Assembly (NCBI RefSeq): GCF_008728515.1
Contig: NC_044981.1
Coordinates: forward strand, 8,378,895-8,442,894
Direction of reading: 5' to 3'
DNA: 64,000 nt
Source: Papio anubis
Taxonomy: Eukaryota; Chordata; Mammalia; Primates; Cercopithecidae
Shown here one piece after another: positions 11,124 through 22,539 of this stretch. Every line of letters begins with the position of its first letter. Position 1 is the first letter of the stretch. The position numbers and the translations under genes were made by a program. Under the pieces are notes generated by a model. That model saw nothing but the letters and a program-made list of their open reading frames with translations, made no database searches and was not told the origin of the DNA.

Positions 11124-13195
11124 GTTATATTTCATTGCTGAATTGGATTGAATAATATTTAGTTTATGAATTTGGTGTTAATATTCATGACTGAGATTGC
11201 CTTATATTTTTGCATGTGCACGTGTGTGAGTGTGTAGTGTCATTATCAAAGTTATGGTAGCCTCATAAAATAAATATGGGTACATTTCTTCATTTTATTT
11301 TCTGAGTTTGTATATTAGACTTGCATTTTATTTGACTGTTTGGTAGAAATCCATGTAAAGCCATCTGGGCTTGATGTTTTATTTGTGGAAAGAATTTTGT
11401 TTATAAATTAATTTAGTTAATTGTAATAGGGCTATTAATAAATTTTATATATATATTAGTTTTGGTAAGTTGTATTTTTAAGGAATTTACTCATTTCATC
11501 TGGTTTGCACATTTATTGGCATAAAACGGTTCATAATTTTTTTTATTATACAATTTATAGTTTGAGTTATTTCTTGCTTTTAATTTTTAATATTGTTAAA
11601 AAACTAACTCTTATCATAATTACTCTTGCCAGTGGTCTGTTAATTACTTTTTTCAAAGAACCAACTTATTGCGGTTCATCTTTTCCATAGTATATTTTCT
11701 ATAGCATTCATCACCTACATTCTACATTCTTTGGGCCTTTTTGTGTTGTAGTATTTAACACCATAAATTTCCCACTAATTACTGTGTTACTAACCATATA
11801 CTATACATTTTCGTTTTGTGATCTGTTTGTTATTATTAAACCTTAAGCATTCTCCAGTTTCATTATGAATTCTCTTTTGGTCAATTAGTTATTTAGAATA
11901 ATATTTTAAATTTTCCAACGTGTTGTTTTCTTATTATCTGTTTGTACCACATATTAGAATAATTTTATTGTCATCAGGAAAATGTTCTATATGATTCAGG
12001 TACTTTAAAACTTGTGTAGGCTAGATTTATGGTCTTATGTATGGTTCACAGTGTCTCGGAGCATAGATATTCCATATATTGCTTGTGAAAAATGTGTCTT
12101 ATACATATCTAGGGCGAAGTGCCATATATCCATTAGCTTAAGGTTGTTAATTGTTCAGTTCATACCTTTTGAAACTTTATTAATATTTTATAGGCAGTTA
12201 TGCTAAAATCTCTCACTGTGACTATGGATTTTACAATGTAAAGTTTATTTTAAATATATGTTTATATATTTGGAGATGATGCTATTATTTATTAGACCTT
12301 TAGACTTCTTATCTCTTCCTGGTAAACTGATCCTCTTACCAATATTGAGCAACCTCTTTGTCTCTGATAATGTGTTTGGCTTTATAATGTATTTAGCTGG
12401 GTGTTAATATAGTTATGTCAGCTTTCTTTTACTATTATTTTCTTGACATACCTTTTTTATTATTTTTCTGCTTTTTTGTGTCTTTATGTTTTAGGTGTGC
12501 CTTTTAAAAATAGCATATATTTTTAGTTTTATTCTTATCTGATCATCTTTGTCTTTGAGATAGATGTTGTGGTACATTTACATTTATTATATTAATACAT
12601 TTGAGTTTGGTTATGTCATCTTTGCTTTTTATTACATCTTGCCTTTTCTATTATTGTATCTCCACTTTCTTGCCTTCTTTTGTATTGATTTATTTTCTTT
12701 GTTTATTCTCATTCAATTTTTCTTCTCAGCGTGTTTGGAAGTTATTTATTCAGTGTCTACTTTTCAATCTGTAGCGTGACTACTTTATATGCATTCTTAA
12801 AGCCTAAAGGTAATTAATAATTTCTCCCTACTCCTGAATTATATAAGCATCTCAGAATATGTTAGTTTTGATTAGCCCCTTTGAAATTACATGCAATTTT
12901 TGTTAGGTATTTTAATTCTAGCTAAATTCCAAAGCAGTGTTATTGCTCCATTTTGTCAGTTTTTGAAGACTTTTCTCACATATTTTCTAATATTTTTGCT
13001 TACCAATAATTCTTGCAGAGCTGATTTTTTCTGGATAATTTCCCTTCTATTCAAAAGTTTATGAGAATTTCCTTTATTGAAAGTCTTCTGGTGATAAATT
13101 CTCTCTTTATCTTTTTGTTTGATAAGATCCTTATGTCTGCCTCATTCTTGAAGAAAGATAGCTTAACTTTGTATAGAATTCTATGTTGACAGTAA

Positions 13196-14112
13196 AGGAG
13201 AATATGTCTACAATGAATGAAAATGCTCAAAGCAAACTAAATGTAGCAAATCTCAGGAGAGAAATTGAAATTATGAAAAATAACTAAGTGGAACACTTTG
13301 AATAGAAAATACAACATTTGAATTAAAAAATAATTCTTTAAGTGTCACAATATCAAACATGACTTAAAATATGAATCAATTTACTTGAAGAATGATAAAT
13401 ATAACTTATTCAATCTATAAATCAGAGAGAAAAATAGAAAAGTGAACAAGTCCTTGTAGGATTCTTATAGTCATCTTGATATGACAGATGGACCCCCCAC
13501 ACCAAATTTGATCCAGATGTTAAGACTGATGACACCACACACACACTAAGAAGATGTGTAAAGGTTTATTACTCACCTATCAGGGCTGTTTGGAAGAGCT
13601 GGACAGGTCTCCCAAGCTGGTCTGAAAACAGCTAAAGAAAACAAGGGCTGGACAGTAGTTTGAATCTCCTGCTGGTGCCTAAGGAAGAAATACTCAGGCT
13701 TTTTTATCACCTTGTCCATATGTAGGGAAGAAAGGGAAGAGGGAAGGGTGCGGCTTAAAAGCTGTCACCAGTTAAACATCAAAAAATGGAGCCAGTCCCC
13801 TTATTAAAGACAATATCAAAATATCTAAAATATATGTAATTTGAGTTCAGGAAAGAGAGGAGAAAGAAGATGTGGCCAAAAAAAAAAAAAAAAAAAAAAA
13901 GTGTTGAAACTAGGGCTGAAAATTTACATATTTACCAAAATACCTAAATATACATATTCAAGAGGTTCACAAACTCCAGCAAGATAAACACAAAAAAACC
14001 CACAATTAGTCAAATTGCTAAAAACCCAAAGTAGAAAGAATATTTTGAAAGTAGCCAAAGAAAAACAAGTCATTTCATGAGAGAAATACTTAGGAATGGG
14101 TTTGGTAATCAT
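13196..14112 (+). mobile_element. Inverted 5' segment (ORF1) of the 7.4-13.2 kb L1
   Basis: The L1 orientation flips at about 13195. From here L1 ORF1 reads on the plus strand (gagaaattgaaattatgaaa; gaggagaaagaagatgtggcc; aggttcacaaactccagc; agtagccaaagaaaaac). Its outer end, near 14112, corresponds to a point just upstream of where the minus part starts. That geometry is the one left by twin priming. A poly(A) run lies at 13879-13900, and an LTR-like insert occupies 13465-13797. Confidence 0.75.
13465..13797 (-). mobile_element. LTR-like insert of unknown family
   Basis: Splits the ORF1 reading between gtccttgtagga and agacaatatcaaaat. On the minus strand it has an LTR-like order: a possible TATA-like site (gataaaaaagcc), then about 150 bases later a polyadenylation-type aataaacc followed by a GTGT-rich stretch. 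I cannot name the family, and terminal TG/CA and target duplication are not clear. Confidence 0.4.
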
Positions 14113-14119
14113 ATGGTAT

Positions 14120-14820
14120 ATCAGTCAGGGTCCAATCAGAAGAAATCACACAGTAAGTTTGCTGGGGCAACGTAGTATAAATAATTATTCAGCTGTAGCA
14201 GGAGACATAATAGGAATTCTAAGGATACCCTGGCGCTGAGGGAGAATATCCAAGGAATGACAAAGCTGGAAGAATGAGAACTTCCCAGAGTTGGAGTTAG
14301 ACTTCAGTAAAGAAGGTGTCATGGCAGCCTACTAGATGGCAGAGAAGTTTATTGAGTTGCTGTGGGTAGAGCTGCTTTACATTTTTCAGGCAAGCAGGAA
14401 ACAAACTTCTGAGGGTACCAATGAGCTGAAGCTGTAAGGTGGGTGAACACAGAATATAGGGTTGCCATTGTGAGCGTGAGGCCTTCAGAATATGGTGTTC
14501 ACAGTAGGAAGGCCATGGAAAGGTAGTAATTCAGCCCAGGTTGCTAAGAGGCTGCTAAAGGGTTGCATGTTTTGGGCACTCAGCTGAGGAATCTATCACT
14601 GGAGGTTCCTCCACACAGGCAGGGCTGTAGAGCTATGGAAAGAAAGAGCAAGAACAAGCCAAACACAGCTGACTAGAACCAAGAAGATAAACGTTTTTTT
14701 GCTGCAGTGGCTCTCTAGTTCTCTCTACTGGTAAACTAGCTCAGTCTCTTTTTGCAGAGCAGGTTCTGAAAGATGAATCTGAAACTAAGAGGCAGTAAAT
14801 TGATAACTGGCACATATGTT
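14120..14820. repeat. Probable ancient repeat, unclassified
   Basis: Begins tatcagtcagggtccaatca, a start I associate with several old primate repeats whose name I cannot fix. The end near ggcagtaaattgataactgg has the same feel. It fills the gap between two old L1 elements. No coding feature is visible. Confidence 0.35.
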
Positions 14821-15284
14821 AAGTATATATTTAAATGTATAAGAAATTGCCAAGCTGTTTTTGAAAGTGTGCCATTTTACATTCCAACAGTGGTGTGGAT
14901 AAGGGTACCAGATGCTCAATATCCTCACCAATGCTTTGTCAGACTTTAAATTTTCTTCAATCTAATGTATGTGTAGAAGTATTAGATTTTGGTTTTAATT
15001 TGCACTTACCTAATGACATAGAATTTTTTTATGGACTTATTCACAGTCCATATATTTACTTTGGTGAAATGTGAGTTCAAATAGTTTGACTATATTTGAA
15101 AAATGAGTTGTTTATCTTATGATTATTAATTTGTAATTGTTCTTTGTGTATTCTGAATACAAGCCTTCTGTTAGATATATGAGTTGTAAATATTTTCTCC
15201 CAGTCTGTGGCTTGTCTTTTCACTTCTTGATGTTGTCTTTAAAATTTAAAAGCAATTGTAAGTTTTTATAAAGTTCAATGTGTT

Positions 15285-15582
15285 GCTTTTTATTTTTTTG
15301 TGACAGAGTCTCTCTGTGTCCCCCAGTCTGGAGTTCAGTGGCACAATCTTGCCTCACTTCAACCTCTACCTCCTGGTTTGAAGCAATTCTCATGCCTCAG
15401 CCTCCTGAGTAGTTGGAACTACAGGCTTGCACCACCATGCCAGGCTAATTTTGGTATTGTTTGGTAGAGATGGGGTTTTGCCATATTGGTCAGGCTGGTC
15501 TCGAACTCCTAGCATCAAGTGATCTACCTGCCTTTGCCTCCCATAGTGCTAGGAGTACAGGCATGAGCCACCACACCTGGCC
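15285..15582 (-). mobile_element. Alu, minus strand
   Basis: Complete reverse Alu (gtgacagagtctctctgt ... ccaccacacctggc). Target duplications tcaatgtgtt lie at 15275-15284 and 15583-15592. Its tail-proximal part, together with adjoining L1 sequence, was later copied in inverted form to 16379-16557. Confidence 0.95.
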
Positions 15583-15964
15583 TCAATGTGTTATTTTTTA
15601 AATGGTTTATACTTTCTGTATCTCTCACCCTAAGAAAAAAATTTGCTTAACCTAAGTTCACAAAATTATTCTCCCATATGTATTTTCTAGACTTTTGATA
15701 GTTTTAGCTTATAAGATTATATGGTACAACTTGAGTTCATTTTTGTGAGGTAAGGGTCCTTTCTTCCTTCTGCATATGGTTATCCAATAATTCTAGTATT
15801 TTGTGTTGAAGAAACTTTACTTTCCCCATTTAATTGCCTTGAAACCTTTATTGAAAATCAGTTGACCATACATATTTAAGATTATTTTCTCAAACTTTGT
15901 TAAAGATTTTTGCATATGTATTTATGAGGAGTAGTGATTTGCACTGTTCTACTAATGTTGTTAC

Positions 15965-16760
15965 CTGGAGTTAGTCAAACTTTGAGGTTTGAGAGCATAT
16001 TCCTCCTGACCCCAAAGTCCTCCCAAGACTTCTGACACCAACTGTAAGTTCAAGGGTTTCCCCAAATCACCTTCAGATTTGACAATTACTAGGACTCACA
16101 GAACTCACTGAAAGTGATTGTACTCACAGTTGCAGTTTATAACAGGGAAAGGACACATTAAAATCATCCAATAGAAGAGACATGCAGGGCACAGTCTGGG
16201 AGAGTTCTAAACATGAACCTTCTATTGTCTTCAGGATGCATAACCTTCCCAGATCAATGTGTTACAATACACATGGAGTATTGACAACCAGGAAAATTCA
16301 CCTGAGTTTCTATGTGCAGAATTCATTATGTAGGAATGATTGATTTAGCCCCACTGTCCTTAGAGACTGGGCTCTAAGAGAATCGCTTCAAACCAGGAGG
16401 CAGAGGTTGCAGTGAGCCAAGATTCTGCCACTGAACTCCAGACTGGGGGACACAGAGAAACTCTGTCTTAAAAAAATAAAAATTAACACACTGAACTTTA
16501 TCAAAACTTAAAATTGCTTTTAAATTTTAAAGACAACAGCAAGAAGTGAAAAGACAACTCTCTAAGGACAGTGCAGTCTGAGGGACCCACTGAGTCATCG
16601 CATTAACATAAGCTATTAGGTGTGGTCTGAGGGGCCAATCATAGAAAACAAAGACAATTCTATCACTTGGTAAATTCCAAGGGTGTAGAGGTTACTCCCA
16701 GGAGCTGTGGACAAAACTAGACCTCTCTTAGGGCAAGACCAAATTCTTTACCACATAGTC
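15965..16760 (+). mobile_element. ERVL LTR (MLT2-type), interrupted
   Basis: Reads in sense as an MLT2-like LTR: tcctcccaagacttctgaca, aagggtttccccaaatcacc, gaactcactgaaagtgattg, tcaggtgaa-like middle, then after an interruption taacataagctattaggtg, ggtaaattccaagggtgta and gagctgtggacaaaac. L1 sequence resumes at about 16765. The middle of the LTR is replaced by the 16367-16558 block described separately. Confidence 0.7.
16379..16557. repeat. Inverted copy of 15212-15390 (Alu-L1 junction)
   Basis: The 179 bases here are the reverse complement of 15212-15390 with about 14 mismatches and no gaps by my alignment (about 92% identity). The copied block spans the Alu tail, the Alu/L1 boundary, one target duplication and flanking L1, so it is a genomic copy made after the Alu inserted. 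The spacer between arms is 988 bases. It sits inside the MLT2-type LTR. Confidence 0.9.
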
Positions 16761-17305
16761 ATTTTATAGTTTTGATATTATGTTAATTATGATCTCATAA
16801 AATGATTTTGAGGGTATTGTATTTGTGCTATTACTTTCTTATATTTGTAAAATTCACTATTGAAGCCAGCTGATCCTGGAATTTTTTTGAGGTAAAGATT
16901 TTTTTCTGCAAGCTAAATTTCTTTAATAGATGTAGGGAGATTCATTCTTGAGGAAGCTTTGATAGTTTGTTTTTGAGGGAATTTTTATTGTATCCAAGTT
17001 GTGGAATTTTCAGAACACACATTTATAATATTTATTACTTGTCTGAATGTCTGTAGGATCTGTGGTGATGCTCTCTCTTGCCTTCAGCATTTGTTTTTAC
17101 TATTTATTGGCTTCCGTTTTCTTTTGGTTTAATTTGTTCTTTTTAATATTTTCTAGTTTCCTAAGGTGGACACTTAGATCATTGATTTGAGACTTTTTTC
17201 CTTTTATAAGTATTTAATACTTTGAACATCTCTGTGAGCACTATTTTGTTTCAGACAAATTCTGATGTTCTGTGTTGTCTTTTTAATTTAGTTTAAAATA
17301 TGTTA

Positions 17306-17605
17306 AAAGTTTGGGTGTGGTGGTTTATGCCATAATCTAAGCATTTTGGGAGGCCAAAGTGGGTGTATCCCTTGAGCCCAGGAGTTCCAGACCAGCCTGG
17401 GTCATATGATAAAAACCCATCTCTATAAAAAAATACAAAAATTAGCTGGGTGTGATAGTGCACACCTGTGGTCTCAGCTACTGGGGAGGCTGAGGTGGGA
17501 GGATCACTTGAGCCTTGGAGGTTGAAGCTGCAGTGAGCTGAGATTGTGCCACAGCACCCCAACCTGGGTGACAGAGTGAGACCTTGTCTCAAAAAATATA
17601 TATAA
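17306..17605 (+). mobile_element. Alu, plus strand
   Basis: Dimeric Alu in sense (gtttgggtgtggtggtttat; caggagttccagaccagcc; gcagtgagctgagattgtgcc; gagtgagaccttgtctc) with an AT-rich tail. Flanks aaaatatgttaaaa and aaaatatttaaaaa are a probable target duplication. It interrupts the second L1. Confidence 0.92.
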
Positions 17606-18471
17606 AAAAAGAAAATATTTAAAAATTTCCCATGTGATGTCTTCTTTGGTCTATTATTTATAAGTATGTGGTTTATTTTCCAAATATGCTAGATACCTTT
17701 TGTGCATTGCTCTGTATTTTAATTCTGTTTTGACCAGAGAACATATTTTTCTGTGATTTTAATCATTTTACAGTATTTGTGACCTGTTTTATGACCTAGA
17801 ATATGGCATATCTTGATGAATTTTTTATTTATGCTTAGAAAGAATGTGTATTCAGCTTTAGGGTGGAATATCCTGTTAATATTCATTAGGTCAAATTTAT
17901 TGACAGTATTGATTAACTTTTTAATACCTTTGCTGATTTTCTTTCTGCTTGTTTATCAATTATTAAGAAAAGAGTGTCAAAATCTCCAACTATAGTTGTG
18001 GGTTTTTCTATTTCTCTTTTCAGGTCTATCAATTTTGCTTCATGTATTATGAAGCTGTTTTTGTAGGTGCATACAAATTTAAGATTGTTCTGGTCTTTAC
18101 TAATTGACCTCTTTACTATTAAAAAAACAAACAAACAGTAACAACCCTATTTTTCCCTGGAAGTAGTCTTTGTTCCAAAGTTTTCTTTGTCTGTTACTGA
18201 TATCGAGTATTATTTATATAATGTTTTATGTTATGTAATATTTCCCCTCCTTTTGTTTTATTTATTTTATGTTTTATTTATTTGTATTCTTTATATTTAA
18301 AATGGCTTTCTTATAGACATTGCACAATTGGGTCTTGCTTTTTAAAATCTAACCGCATAATCTCTCCCCCTTATTTGGAATGTTCAGACCATTTTTATTT
18401 ATTGCATCATTTTTGTTGGATTTGTTTTCTATTTAATATATCTATTATTATTCTGCTCCTTTGTTCTCTTT

Positions 18472-18531
18472 TTCTGTCTTCTTTTGAGTTAACAGATTTT
18501 TCTCTGTCTTCTCTTGAGTTAACAGATTTTT
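18472..18531. repeat. 30 bp tandem duplication inside L1
   Basis: Two adjacent copies of a block reading tctgtcttcttttgagttaac..., with one mismatch (tcttttg / tctcttg). L1 consensus does not carry a repeat here, so this is a local duplication. Confidence 0.85.
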
Positions 18532-18767
18532 TTATATTACATTTATTTAATATTAGCTTATTAAATATATATTTTTCTTTTTTTGTGGTTGCTTTTGAAT
18601 TTACAGTATACATTTTTAACTTACCCCATTCTACTCATATCACTTTACATATATTCTAAGAATCTTAAAACACTGTACTTCATTTGCACTTTCTAGTCTT
18701 TGGACTGTTTTTATTTATATTCTACATACAAATTTCATAATTCATTTTTATTTTTTCTTTAAAACAT

Positions 18768-18845
18768 GAATTATATTAACATGAATATTAATAATATTAA
18801 TTATATTAACATAAAGTATGAATTATATTAAAATATGAATTATAT
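18768..18845. repeat. AT-rich imperfect tandem repeat
   Basis: Repeated units of the form atgaattatattaa occur four times with variation. It lies at the edge between L1M sequence and the nested younger L1 3' end. Confidence 0.7.
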
Positions 18846-19180
18846 ATATTTATTTGTTTATTTTTAATCTTTGTGGGTACATAGTAGGCACATATGGTTA
18901 TGGGGTACATGAGATATTTTGATACAGGCATACAATGCATAATAATCACATCAGGGTAAATGGGATATTCACTGCCTCAAGCATTTATTCTTGCTTTGTG
19001 TTACAAACAATCCCATTGTACTCTTAGTTATTTTAACATGTACAGTAAATTGTTGTTGACTGTAGTCAGCCCTGTTGTGCTATCAAATACTAGATCTTAT
19101 TCATTCTCACTATTGTTTAAAACTCATTAGCCATAGTCATTCCCCCAACCGTGAATTATTATTCAAAGAGATTTTAAAAA
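18846..19180 (-). mobile_element. Short L1 3' end (L1MA/L1PB-like), minus strand
   Basis: Antisense L1 3' UTR: tttgtgggtacatagtaggc, ggggtacatgagatattttg, caagcatttattcttgc and ctgttgtgctatcaaatac. It is 5' truncated to about 335 bases and nested in the older L1. Confidence 0.8.
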
Positions 19181-19192
19181 AATGAGTAAATG

Positions 19193-19489
19193 GGCCGGGT
19201 GCAGTGGCTCATTACTGTAATCCCAGCACTTTGGGAGGCCTAGGCGGGTGGATCACCTGGGGTCAGGAGTTTGAGACAAGCCTGGCCAAAATGGCAAAAC
19301 CCTGTTGCTACTAAAAATGCAAAAAGATAGCCGGGCTTGGTAGCACGTGCATGTAACCCCAGCTCCTCAGGAGACTGAGGCAGGAGAATAGTGAGCAGGG
19401 AGGTGGAGGTTATTAAAGACCAGATAAATAAACCACACGCTGGCCTGAAGCGTGAAAGCGAAACTCCATCTTAAAAAAAAAAAAAAAAA
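19193..19489 (+). mobile_element. Alu, plus strand, with a scrambled right arm
   Basis: Sense Alu (ggccgggtgcagtggctcat; gatcacctggggtcaggag; agccgggcttggtagcacg). Target duplications gagtaaatg lie at 19184-19192 and 19490-19498. Bases 19411-19455 (ttattaaagaccagataaat...) do not match the Alu right arm, though the element resumes at gaaactccatct. Confidence 0.92.
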
Positions 19490-19576
19490 GAGTAAATGTA
19501 TTTTATATTCATTTGTCACATGTTTATCATTTCCATTGTTCTTCATTCCTCTGTTTAGATCCAGATTTCCAGGTGG

Positions 19577-19620
19577 CAACAGCTGCTGCTGCTGCTACTC
19601 CTTCTCCTCCTTTTTCTTCT
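19577..19620. repeat. CTG and pyrimidine-rich short repeat
   Basis: A run of four to five CTG units is followed by a pure pyrimidine stretch (ctccttctcctcc...). It lies inside the old L1. Confidence 0.6.
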
Positions 19621-19888
19621 TTTGCTTGAAGAAATTTCCTTAACATTTTTACAGTGCAGTACTGCTCGTGATGATTTCACTCAGTTGCTATTAGTCTGAA
19701 AAGTTCTTTATTTCATCTTTATTTTTGAAAAGTATTTTCTTTGTGTTTATAATTCTAGGCTGGCAGTTTTTCTCAATATTTTAAAGATATCTCTCCATTG
19801 CTTTCCAACTTGCATAGTTTCTGATGAGAGGTCTATTTACATTCTTTTAAATGTTCCTCTCTATGTAGTGCACGTTTTCTGCCCACTT

Positions 19889-20187
19889 TTTTTTTTTTTT
19901 TTTTTTTTTGAGACAGAGTCTCAAGCTCTGTCGCCCAGGCTGGAGTGCAGTGGTCGGATCTTGGCTCACTGCAAGCTCCGCCTCCGGGTTCCCACCATTC
20001 TCCTGCCTCAGCCTCCCAGTAGCTGGGACTACAGGTGCCCAGCCACCTCGCCCGGCTAGTTTTTTGTATTTTTAGTAGAGACGGGGTTTCCTGCGTGTTA
20101 GCCAGGATGGTCTCGATCTCCTGACCTCGTGATCTGCCGTCTCGGCCTCCCAGATGCTGGGATTACAGGCTTGAACTCTTTCAAGCG
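19889..20187 (-). mobile_element. AluY of Old World monkey type, minus strand
   Basis: Reverse AluY with a poly(T) run at 19889-19908. It shows the complement of the same monkey-specific bases seen at 5224: gtggtcggatcttgg, cacctcgcccggctag and attacaggcttga. The last 20 bases before gcggcc are altered (actctttcaagc), so the 5' end of the element is damaged. A clean target duplication is not visible. Confidence 0.9.
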
Positions 20188-22396
20188 GCCTCTACTTTTA
20201 AGATTTTTTTGTGCTTGTTTCAAAATTGATTATTTTGTACCTGGTGTGATGTTTCTTACATTTCTTTTGCTTAGACATCATTGAACTTCTTAGACATGTT
20301 GGTTTACAATTTCAATCTCATTCAAATTTTTTTTACTTATTAATATTATTTATTGAGAAATATTATCTGCCTCCCTGTCTTTTCTTGGTTTTTGTTTTAA
20401 CATGTGTTACACAGCTCAATATTTTCTCAAAGGTCATTGATGCTCTGTTAATTTTTTTCATTCTTTTTTCTCTGTGTGTTTTGCTTTTAATACAGTTTCT
20501 ACTGCTGTGTGTTCAAGTTCACTAATATTTTCTTCTTCAGTGTCTAATGTGCTGTTAATCCCATTGAGTATATTTTCCATTTTAGATATTGTATTCCTTT
20601 TCTCTAGAAGTTCCATCTGGGTCCTTAAACGTATCTTTTAACTCTCTCTTCATCCTATTGTATACCTTCTTGCACATATGAAGTATATTTACGATACCTG
20701 TTTTAAAGTACTCTTTACTAATTCTATCATCTGTGTCATTTCTGCATCTGTTTCTATTGGTTACATTTTTATTTGTATATGAGTGATATTTTTGTTCTTT
20801 ACATACATGATAATTTATTTAAAAATTCAAACAAATTTATTTTAATATGATTTAATTTTTAAAACATCATGAAATTATTAAAGGGCAAGGAATATCAGTA
20901 GAATGTCCCAACTTTGCAAATGTAGAAATCATTGTTGTATATCAAATTGATGTTAACATTTTTAGGTAGAAAATGAATATAAATGTTTTTGCTCAAATAA
21001 TTTCCTTCCCCATGTAGCCTCCGCTAATACAATGAGGGAAGAGGGGCTTATTACTGCTGGGCAGTGATGATATTCCTGGGTCCTGACTCAGAAACTAGGA
21101 CCAGCCTGGCCTCATTACAGTCAAGTGAAGGTGGAAGTCTAGGCTCCCTACCCAGCATTTTCTGAGGGAGGGCGTGGCTGATGTCTTTTTTCATAGTGTT
21201 TGACTAGAATAGGGTGGTAGTTGTCTAAAAGTTTTCTACCTTGCTTGACCACCACTCTCCGGGTCCTTTGGCTAGAGAAAATGAGCAGGCTTTTCTTGGG
21301 GCTTTTGTTTGTTTGCATCTGTTGGTATTTTTGATTTGCTGGCTTCTCCAGCACTCAAACTGGGATGTATTAAGCAAAAATAAAATCCACATAATTAACC
21401 GACTGTTACGTTGTTTTATGGATCCCAGGGAAGTCTACCTTCTTTCCACAGTTCAGTCTTCTTATGCTTGATTTATAAAGAATGTCCAGGGTTCCAAGCT
21501 GTATCCCATTGGAAGAATAGGAAGAAGTGTGTTTATACCATCTTTTCCTGGAAAGAGAGAGCATGCCTGGTAATTTTTGAATGGATAGTAGACAATGTGA
21601 ATTTAGTGTTTTTTGCTGTTGATTTTTTTATATTCCATCAGCTATTACTGGGGTTGATTCTGGCATGAAATTAAGTAACTTTGAACTAGTTTTATGCTTT
21701 GTGATCTAGCTTTTAAGCTTTGTTAGGGTTGTTCCAGAGAAGTCTTTGGTCTAGAGCGAATTTGACTTCACTCCTAATACAACACCTTCTTTAGTAATTA
21801 ACCTAATGCCCTGTATAATAGGATGTCTTCCCAGATTGGCTTCTGGGGAAATGAATTATTCCCAGACTTTTTTGAGCTTCATAGGGTTATTCCTCCTACT
21901 CCTCACAGGTGGCTCTTTGTTTGGCCTTGTGTATATCCTCCTGTCAGTTCTTAGCCACAATCTTTATGGATTCCTCTTAAGATCTCTAGAGGGAGCTCTT
22001 TCCTTGTCTAGTTCCCTCTCATATTTTACCTATCCGCTCAACCCCAAATTTCAGCCTTCTGGCCTCCCATCGGTCTCCTAGGTTTTGGGATCCTGCTTGG
22101 GTTTCTCTTTCCTGTGCTGCAACTTGGAAATTCTCTTCAGGCAGAAACTTGGGACAATTGTAGCACTCACCTCCCATGTTTCTCTGCCATTCAGTCTTAA
22201 AAACTGTTGCATCAAACATTTTGTCTGGTTTTGTAGTTATTTAAGGCAGAAGGTAAATCCTCTCTTTCTTAATCCATCCTGGTTCAAAGTAGAAGTCCTT
22301 CCTTGCTTCTTGCATTATCACTTTTCCCCTTCTGGTTTCAATTTCTTCCAATTAACTTCTCATTTCAATTACCTTTCAATTGTAGTAGGTTTACTG

Positions 22397-22398
22397 TG

Positions 22399-22460
<62 letters not shown>
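22397..22460. repeat. (TATC)n tetranucleotide microsatellite
   Basis: About 15-16 uninterrupted TATC units. Both overlapping open frames here merely read through it as repeating Tyr-Leu-Ser-Ile. Its length and purity suggest it varies between individuals. Confidence 0.97.
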
Positions 22461-22462
<2 letters not shown>

Positions 22463-22539
22463 CTCTGATGTTTTGCTTGTGTTTATGCCAGAGTGACATG
22501 CTCTGTGTTCAGTTGTCTGATAATATCTTTATTAGGTTA

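Larger units (their letters stand above)
7355..13195 (-). mobile_element. Old L1 (L1M class), 3' and ORF2 part, minus strand
   Basis: Antisense L1 running from a 3' region near attgtgaaattttttgtac, through ORF2 (tagccatttcaggttttac; cagtttcaagccatctggg-type blocks near 11360), to the end of ORF1 near tagaattctatgttgacagt at 13175-13195. It encodes only broken reverse transcriptase/endonuclease remnants. Interruptions: Alu at 7664-7948, AluJ plus LTR at 8575-9256, and MLT1C LTR at 10689-11123. Long AT-rich frames here (for example 12564-12779) are antisense noise. The 5' part continues in inverted form at 13196-14112. Confidence 0.85.
14830..22310 (-). mobile_element. Second old L1 (L1M class), nearly full length, minus strand
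   Basis: Antisense L1 from the ORF2 3' region (gccattttacattccaacag) through ORF2 (gtgtattcagctttagggtgg near 17845; ggttgcttttgaatttacag near 18587), ORF1 (ataattctaggctggcag near 19750; gttccatctgggtcc near 20610) and an upstream part to about 22310 (gttcaaagtagaagtcc). With insertions removed it is about 5 kb. It is cut by Alu (15285), MLT2-type LTR (15965), Alu (17306), L1 3' end (18845), Alu (19193) and AluYR (19889). No intact ORF remains; frames such as 18228-18659 are antisense. Confidence 0.8.

Noticed and set aside
18228..18659. 143-codon plus-strand open frame with hydrophobic residues resembling a membrane protein
   Set aside because: It is antisense to an old L1; T-rich antisense LINE DNA translates to Phe/Leu/Ile-rich frames.
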